This document shows positions 1 to 2,700 of a stretch of 5,469 nt of DNA, in pieces (within the stretch, counting starts at the first letter, position 1; every line of letters begins with the position of its first letter). A program made the translations under genes and the position numbers. This stretch comes from Bacillota bacterium (GTDB lineage Bacteria; Bacillota; UBA4882; UBA8346), in contig DNPQ01000402.1 of the NCBI GenBank assembly GCA_003501335.1, positions 1 through 5,469 on the forward strand. Reading direction: 5' to 3'. The notes below the pieces were generated by a model, which did no database searches, was not told the DNA's origin, and was given only the letters and a program-made list of their open reading frames with translations.

Positions 1-34
1 AAGATTCAATAAAAAAGATAGTGAAACAAACCAT
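1..34 (-). CDS. Possible 5' end of a gene running off the left edge
   Basis: On the minus strand an AAGAGGAG ribosome binding site (41-48) stands 6 nt before an ATG at 34-32. An in-frame ATG at 40-38 lies too close to that site. The reading from 34 gives MVCFTIFFIES and stays open to the window edge, so only 11 residues are visible. They are hydrophobic, which could mean a membrane or secreted N-terminus. The gene would lie downstream of the STAS-like gene on the same strand, about 100 bp away. Eleven residues do not allow a function call. A competing frame also reads as peptide here (108 to 16) and ends in TGA, so the call rests on the ribosome binding site alone. Confidence 0.27.
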   Translation of the reverse strand, partial: MVCFTIFFIES

Positions 35-67
35 CACCATCTCCTCTTGAACCCAAATATGCATGCG

Positions 68-84
68 TAATAATAGTATTATTA
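68..84. repeat. Perfect AT-only palindrome
   Basis: TAATAATA and TATTATTA flank a single central G. The element lies between the STAS-like gene and the possible minus-strand start at 34, about 35 bp upstream of that start. It could be an operator, a weak transcript-end structure or chance in AT-rich DNA. A TTGAAA at 107-102 with a poor -10 (AATACT, 18-nt spacer) overlaps it on the minus strand. No GC-rich terminator hairpin is visible anywhere in 1-133. Confidence 0.35.
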
Positions 85-133
85 TCTGCCAAAGGACTTT
101 TCAATTAACGATTTTTTCCCATTTCATTCAGTG

Positions 134-526
134 CTAATTTTGCAATGATTCATCTTTTACCAACCACTCTTTTGCTTCTTCCTTGGAATCAAATGATTTT
201 GCTTTAGAATCCTGCGTCGCTCCAATCACAAAATTATAAGCCGTTTTTATTATACCTTTCACGCCAATAATTGCCAACTTCTTTTCAAAAGGAATGATAA
301 GATTGCTACTTTCTTTAAAAGCATTTAATATATCCATGTCAAAATAAAAATTAGTGACATTGATAAGGGCTAATACTGAATTTTCAGGTTGCTTCAAGCA
401 GCTATGAGCAGTCATTTTTAAAAGTTGCAACGTTTTTTCTTTCTTGTCATTATCTTTTTGAAAGATCGAGTAATCGACACAATAGATGGTTTTGTTTTTA
501 TAAATGATTTTGCTGACATATTCCAA
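134..526 (-). CDS. SpoIIAA/STAS-like domain protein, riboswitch-controlled
   Basis: A 130-aa protein, probably cytoplasmic, with no signal peptide or membrane segment. Its alternating strands and helices resemble the small SpoIIAA-like/STAS family. There is an N-terminal strand pair (about 6-19), a helix (28-44), a core strand VLALINVTN (51-59), a helix (64-74), a strand KLAIIGVKG (83-91) and a C-terminal helix ending in EEAKEWLV (116-123). The last segment is typical of the STAS/SEC14-like proteins found singly in many anaerobes. Where anti-sigma antagonists carry the phosphorylatable serine I see VTNFYFD, so partner-switch phosphorylation is not supported. The start is TTG at 526-524, fixed by AGGAGG 7 nt upstream; the nearby ATG (521-519) is out of frame. 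Expression is probably governed by the c-di-GMP-I riboswitch in its leader. The family call is fairly secure, but the cellular role is unknown. Confidence 0.82.
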   Translation of the reverse strand: MEYVSKIIYKNKTIYCVDYSIFQKDNDKKEKTLQLLKMTAHSCLKQPENSVLALINVTNFYFDMDILNAFKESSNLIIPFEKKLAIIGVKGIIKTAYNFVIGATQDSKAKSFDSKEEAKEWLVKDESLQN

Positions 527-528
527 TG

Positions 529-598
529 AAATTCCTCCTGTTGATTTTATGTGAACGATTTTTGGGAATTTTAAAAAAATAAAAAATCAACTAAAATT
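529..598 (-). promoter_or_regulatory. Expression platform with competing helices
   Basis: Read on the minus strand, the segment after the aptamer can form three pairings. (a) AATTTTA (598-592), which directly follows the aptamer P1 strand, pairs with TAAAATT (573-567). (b) GTTGATTTT (591-583) pairs with AAAATCAAC (548-540), which abuts the Shine-Dalgarno site. (c) AAATTCC (571-565) pairs with GGAATTT (535-529), covering the end of the Shine-Dalgarno site. Pairings a and c share bases and cannot coexist, and c encloses the 3' arm of b. A U-rich run (586-573, T6-A-T7) is present, but I see no GC-rich hairpin directly before it. Control of translation initiation therefore looks more likely than a classic terminator. 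The switching model is inference. Confidence 0.55.
534..539 (-). promoter_or_regulatory. Ribosome binding site that decides a TTG start
   Basis: AGGAGG on the minus strand with a 7-nt spacer to TTG at 526-524. It matches the anti-Shine-Dalgarno sequence perfectly, and no in-frame ATG lies near it. Its last two G residues are part of a GGAATTT segment that can pair with AAATTCC in the leader, so it is a plausible target of riboswitch control. Confidence 0.85.
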
Positions 599-690
599 TG
601 GCAACCGGCTGTCAATGGTTAACGAGTAAACTCGTATCACTTTAGACCCTTTTGGTTTTGCGTCCCTGGTTTTCACCAAGTTTGCCATTT
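597..690 (-). promoter_or_regulatory. Cyclic di-GMP-I (GEMM-I) riboswitch aptamer
   Basis: On the minus strand the aptamer reads in canonical GEMM-I order. P1 5' strand TGGCAA (687-682) pairs with TTGCCA (604-599). The P2 hairpin is TGGT-GAAA-ACCA, with the conserved GNRA loop. It is followed by GGGACGCAAAACC, then AGGGTCTAA, a variable P3 arm with ACGAGT/ACTCGT, and finally the diagnostic ATTGACAGCCGGTTGCC end. The GGCAAAC entry keeps G rather than the A associated with cGAMP-preferring variants, so c-di-GMP is the expected ligand, though I numbered this position from memory. The aptamer lies about 70 nt upstream of the start of the STAS-like gene on the same strand, and that gene is its evident target. 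Whether ligand turns expression on or off cannot be read with certainty. Confidence 0.93.
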
Positions 691-708
691 TCAATTCAAT
701 TGATTTTT

Positions 709-737
709 GTAATAACGATTCATATGAAGATTTTCAA
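709..737 (-). promoter_or_regulatory. Sigma-A-type promoter for the riboswitch and STAS-like gene
   Basis: On the minus strand TTGAAA (737-732), a 17-nt spacer and TATTAC (714-709). Transcription would start near 702, about 15 nt before the aptamer P1 strand. That is the arrangement expected for a riboswitch leader and gives a leader of about 175 nt. Confidence 0.6.
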
Positions 738-738
738 A

Positions 739-769
739 TTGACTCTGTCTCTGGAATCACACCTAAAAT
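739..769 (+). promoter_or_regulatory. Possible plus-strand promoter back to back with the riboswitch promoter
   Basis: TTGACT (739-744) and TAAAAT (764-769) each differ from consensus at one position, but the 19-nt spacer is long. The -35 lies 1 bp from the -35 of the minus-strand riboswitch promoter (732-737). No plus-strand gene follows. A transcript from here would meet the hairpins at 865-950. Confidence 0.25.
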
Positions 770-827
770 GAATAAGCCCAAACTTCCCATAACCGCAGGT
801 TAATTTGTTAATATTAGCTTAAACATA

Positions 828-857
828 ATTATAACAATAATATGAGCAATATTACAA
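828..857 (-). promoter_or_regulatory. Possible second, distal minus-strand promoter
   Basis: TTGTAA (857-852), an 18-nt spacer and a perfect TATAAT (833-828) on the minus strand, about 120 bp upstream of the proximal riboswitch promoter. It would give a longer leader that still includes the aptamer. The -35 is mediocre and the region is AT-rich, so chance occurrence is possible. Confidence 0.3.
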
Positions 858-864
858 GCAAAAT

Positions 865-923
865 AGGGTGAAAAATAAGCTTTTTAGGAACAAATTTTGC
901 TTATTGCCGCCCTTTTATTTTTT
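865..923 (+). terminator. Imperfect hairpin with a T-rich tail, plus-strand orientation
   Basis: AGGG (865-868) and AATAAGC (874-880) pair with GCTTATT (899-905) and CCCT (910-913), with a small internal loop. The 3' arm runs into TTTTATTTTTT (913-923), which fits a plus-strand terminator. On the minus strand the inner stem GCTTATT is followed by TTTC and could act weakly as the end of the ferredoxin-like gene's transcript, about 130 nt past its stop codon. No plus-strand gene precedes it. Confidence 0.4.
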
Positions 924-926
924 CAG

Positions 927-950
927 CTGGATGACGACATCCAGTTTCTG
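927..950 (+). terminator. GC-containing hairpin with a short T-rich tail
   Basis: CTGGATG (927-933) and CATCCAG (938-944) form a perfect 7-bp stem with a 4-nt loop, the most stable hairpin I see between the genes. It is followed on the plus strand by TTTCTGTTTAT and preceded by TTTTTT. On the minus strand it lies about 65 nt beyond the stop of the ferredoxin-like gene but is followed by A-rich sequence. There it would be a 3'-end stability element rather than a standard terminator. Confidence 0.4.
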
Positions 951-1007
951 TTTATACCGGACAGTTTTCCACCCCAATCAAAAATCCGTTAAAAATCAAT
1001 CCATTTT

Positions 1008-1727
1008 TCATTCTTTAATGATATTCCCATCCGTAGATAAGGTGATCATCTGGCAAGGAAGCATTTTCCCACTATTAATCAGTGCTTGCTTCACGGCATG
1101 AACGATTCCTCCACAGCAAGGCACTTCCATTCGTAAAACCGTGATACTCTTAATTTCATTCTGCTCTAAAATGGCGGTTAATTTTTCAGCATAATCACCC
1201 TCGTCGAGTTTTGGGCAACCAATAAGGGTAATTTTATTTTTCATAAACCTTTGATGAATATTGGCATAGGCAAAAGCGGTACAATCAGCCGCCACCAGTA
1301 AATTAGCATTTTCAAGATAAGGTGCGTTGACCGGCACTAACTTAATTTGACACGGCCATTGATTCAATTGCGATTGACTGTCGGTAGCTGACAAATTCAT
1401 TTCTGCAACTTGCTTTTTTACGATTATCTTGGCCTGAGTACCCGGACAGCCACATGGAAACTGGGGCATTGACTGACTTTGTATTAGGTTCATATTACTT
1501 TGAACTGCCGCTGCGTCAAAATCCTCGGCCTCTCTTTCTTCGATTGAAATAGCCCCGGTTGGACATTGGGGCAAACAATTGCCAAGACCATCGCAATAGC
1601 TTTCAGAAACAAGACAGGCTTTACCATGAATCAATTGAAGAGCCCCTTCATGGCAGGCATTAATACAAAGTCCACAACCATTACATTTTTCCTTATCAAT
1701 TTTGAGTATATTCCTTTTCATGTTCAT
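1008..1727 (-). CDS. Multi-cysteine [4Fe-4S] ferredoxin-like protein
   Basis: A 239-aa cytoplasmic iron-sulfur protein. The N-terminus is a ferredoxin-type domain. The first motif is CNGCGLCINAC (C15, C18, C21, C25). The second is degenerate, C45-x5-C51-x3-C55-P, within YCDGLGNCLPQCPTGAI, a variant I recognise from a family of 4Fe-4S proteins in anaerobes. The larger C-terminal part (about 88-239) has further conserved-looking cysteines: PCGCPGT (C92, C94), C126, C149, GCPK (C171), EVPCCGG (C204, C205) and C225. It ends in an alternating strand-helix fold of unknown function. In other anaerobes related proteins occur beside hybrid-cluster protein (hcp) genes, suggesting electron transfer in nitrosative or redox stress, but no hcp is in view. 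The gene diverges from the HD gene. The start is ATG at 1727-1725, or the in-frame ATG two codons later; AAGGAG lies 4 or 10 nt upstream of these. Confidence 0.88.
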   Translation of the reverse strand: MNMKRNILKIDKEKCNGCGLCINACHEGALQLIHGKACLVSESYCDGLGNCLPQCPTGAISIEEREAEDFDAAAVQSNMNLIQSQSMPQFPCGCPGTQAKIIVKKQVAEMNLSATDSQSQLNQWPCQIKLVPVNAPYLENANLLVAADCTAFAYANIHQRFMKNKITLIGCPKLDEGDYAEKLTAILEQNEIKSITVLRMEVPCCGGIVHAVKQALINSGKMLPCQMITLSTDGNIIKE

Positions 1728-1731
1728 ATCG

Positions 1732-1737
1732 CTCCTT
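1732..1737 (-). promoter_or_regulatory. Ribosome binding site of the ferredoxin-like gene
   Basis: AAGGAG on the minus strand, 4 nt before the first ATG (1727-1725) and 10 nt before the second in-frame ATG (1721-1719). Neither spacing is ideal, so the true N-terminus may be MNMKRN or MKRN. The two-residue difference does not affect the iron-sulfur motifs. Confidence 0.7.
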
Positions 1738-1753
1738 CATTGATTTATTATTA

Positions 1754-1800
1754 TCATAATATAATAAAAAACAAAAGTCGGTATCAGAAGATACAAAAAC
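1754..1800 (+). repeat. Direct repeat, copy 1 (promoter-like, with hairpin)
   Basis: This stretch aligns without gaps to 1914-1960 at an offset of 160 bp, matching at 34 of 47 positions. The shared core is ATAATATAAT, then AAGTCGGTA and GATAC with identical spacing. Copy 1 carries TATAAT (1760-1765) but no good -35 at 17 nt, and a perfect hairpin GTATC-AGAA-GATAC (1781-1794). It lies just upstream of the ferredoxin-like gene on the opposite strand, so it may also affect that gene's promoter. Confidence 0.6.
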
Positions 1801-1804
1801 TATT

Positions 1805-1819
1805 TCATTGACTGAATGA
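1805..1819. promoter_or_regulatory. Inverted repeat between divergent genes, possible operator
   Basis: TCATT-N5-AATGA, a perfect 5-bp inverted repeat about 80 bp upstream of the ferredoxin-like gene. Its size suits a dimeric regulator of CRP/FNR type, but the half-sites do not match TTGAT/ATCAA or a CRP box. Chance is a real possibility. Confidence 0.2.
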
Positions 1820-1896
1820 TTTTTAAATCTCCAAAAATATTTTGACTATTCATCCTTCTATCATTGCTCCTTCAAGGCCTTCATTTTCATAGATAA

Positions 1897-1925
1897 TTGC
1901 CTTGCTGAGAAAATTATAATATAAT
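1897..1925 (+). promoter_or_regulatory. Sigma-A-type promoter upstream of the HD-domain gene
   Basis: TTGCCT (1897-1902), a 17-nt spacer and a perfect TATAAT (1920-1925). The predicted start near 1932 would give a leader of about 270 nt before the HD gene. This is the best promoter match in the intergenic region. It overlaps copy 2 of the direct repeat. Confidence 0.65.
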
Positions 1926-1960
1926 GAATTATTGAAGTCGGTAGCTCAGGATACCAAAAT
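1914..1960 (+). repeat. Direct repeat, copy 2 (active-looking promoter and leader start)
   Basis: The partner of 1754-1800, matching at 34 of 47 positions. It includes the -10 box TATAAT (1920-1925) and the first bases of the predicted transcript. The hairpin found in copy 1 is kept in altered form as GGTA (1940-1943) with TACC (1952-1955). Retention of a stem in both copies despite base changes suggests the RNA or DNA structure matters. Confidence 0.6.
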
Positions 1961-2204
1961 ATCAATGATGGAACATGTTTAAAGATATGAGGATGTCTTA
2001 TTAAAAACTGTTTTGTTCCAGAGGCTCGGGAGCAAAGTAGTTATAGCCATTCTTAATTGTTTTCGACCCAAAATTGCAGGATTTCGTGTTCAAGAATTCA
2101 TCGCTATTTTTAGGTGACGTTTTGAAGGTACAGGCTTATACCAGAGGGTGAAGCAACGGTGAGCATGGAAATCCCTACCAACGCTTTTAAAAAGGAGATC
2201 CTAT
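1932..2204 (+). ncRNA. Candidate structured leader RNA of unassigned class, upstream of the HD gene
   Basis: About 270 nt lie between the promoter and the HD start codon, with no coding sense. Visible pairings are: TGGAACA (1969-1975) with TGTTCCA (2014-2020), a perfect 7-bp helix; nested in it, AAGATA (1982-1987) with TGTCTT (1994-1999); GGCT (2023-2026) with AGCC (2045-2048); and CGTT (2118-2121) plus GGTA (2127-2130) with the contiguous TACCAACG (2176-2183), a two-part helix with a 5-nt bulge. GGTA can instead pair with TACC at 2139-2142, so alternative folds exist. The last helix ends 8 nt before the AAGGAG site (2192-2197). The unpaired-looking stretches GGGAGCAAAG and GGGTGAAGCAACGG resemble conserved RNA core sequence. 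It does not match any riboswitch consensus I know well; a large clostridial RNA class such as raiA is possible but unverified. Confidence 0.45.
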
Positions 2205-2687
2205 ATGATTGAACAGGTTCTGAATGAAATGATCACTTATTTTAAAAATGATACCCGCCGAATCAACCACGCCCTAAAAGTTTATGGGTTTGCGACTACC
2301 CTCTCGGGTTTGGAAAAGCTTTCGGAAGCAGAAAAAGAAATCACCCAATATGCAGCAATACTTCATGATATAGGAATTAAAGAAGCGGAACGGAAGTACA
2401 ACTCCAGCGCTGGTTGTTATCAGGAAATCGAAGGGCCGCCTATTGCAGAGTCTATTCTTAAGAACCTAGGCATTGATCAGCCTACGATTGAAAGAATCTG
2501 CTTTTTAATTGGAAATCATCACAGCTACAATAAAATTGACGGCTTGGATTTTCAAATTTTAGTAGAAGCCGATTTTTTGGTAAATATATTTGAAGACAAC
2601 CTCGAACAGAAAAGCATTGATGACATCGGCCGAAAATGCTTCAAAACGAAAACCGGTATTGGAATGCTTCATTCAATATATTCTTAA
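2205..2687 (+). CDS. HD-domain metal-dependent phosphohydrolase
   Basis: A 160-aa, probably cytoplasmic protein consisting of a single HD domain. The metal-binding set is intact: H22 in RRINHALKVYGFA, H54-D55 in LHDIG, H105/H106 in IGNHHSYNKIDG and D123 in VEADFLVN. The segment CYQEIEGPPIAESIL (71-85) is typical of small stand-alone HD proteins, whose members hydrolyse phosphate esters of nucleotides or similar compounds; the substrate here cannot be inferred. The GYP extension of c-di-GMP phosphodiesterases is absent, so it should not be called HD-GYP. The start is ATG with AAGGAG (2192-2197) 7 nt upstream. The gene follows a long, apparently structured leader and appears monocistronic. It ends 13 bp from the convergent kinase gene, with no room for a separate terminator. 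Confidence 0.88.
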   Translation: MIEQVLNEMITYFKNDTRRINHALKVYGFATTLSGLEKLSEAEKEITQYAAILHDIGIKEAERKYNSSAGCYQEIEGPPIAESILKNLGIDQPTIERICFLIGNHHSYNKIDGLDFQILVEADFLVNIFEDNLEQKSIDDIGRKCFKTKTGIGMLHSIYS

Positions 2688-2700
2688 TTTAAAATCGTAA

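Noticed and set aside
16..108. Minus-strand 30-residue reading ending near position 16
   Set aside because: The peptide looks natural in places, but it has no start codon with a ribosome binding site and is closed by a stop at both ends. A gene remnant is possible but cannot be shown.
573..586. Intrinsic terminator after the riboswitch
   Set aside because: The U-run is there, but I find no stable GC-containing hairpin immediately before it. Only AT pairings that suit translation control are visible.
712..796. Short minus-strand reading MGSLGLFILGVIPETESI
   Set aside because: Eighteen codons (789 to 736 plus stop) with no ribosome binding site before the ATG, overlapping promoter elements. 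No support for a leader peptide.
868..1101. Plus-strand 77-codon open frame
   Set aside because: It begins with GTG inside the hairpin region, has no convincing ribosome binding site, and its second half is antisense to the ferredoxin-like gene.
1566..1811. Plus-strand 81-codon open frame
   Set aside because: It is antisense to the cysteine-rich N-terminus of the ferredoxin-like gene, whose motifs prove the minus-strand reading.
2205..2687. HD gene as a c-di-GMP phosphodiesterase (HD-GYP)
   Set aside because: The riboswitch nearby makes this tempting, but after NHH the sequence is SYNKIDG and lacks the GYP motif, and the domain is too short.
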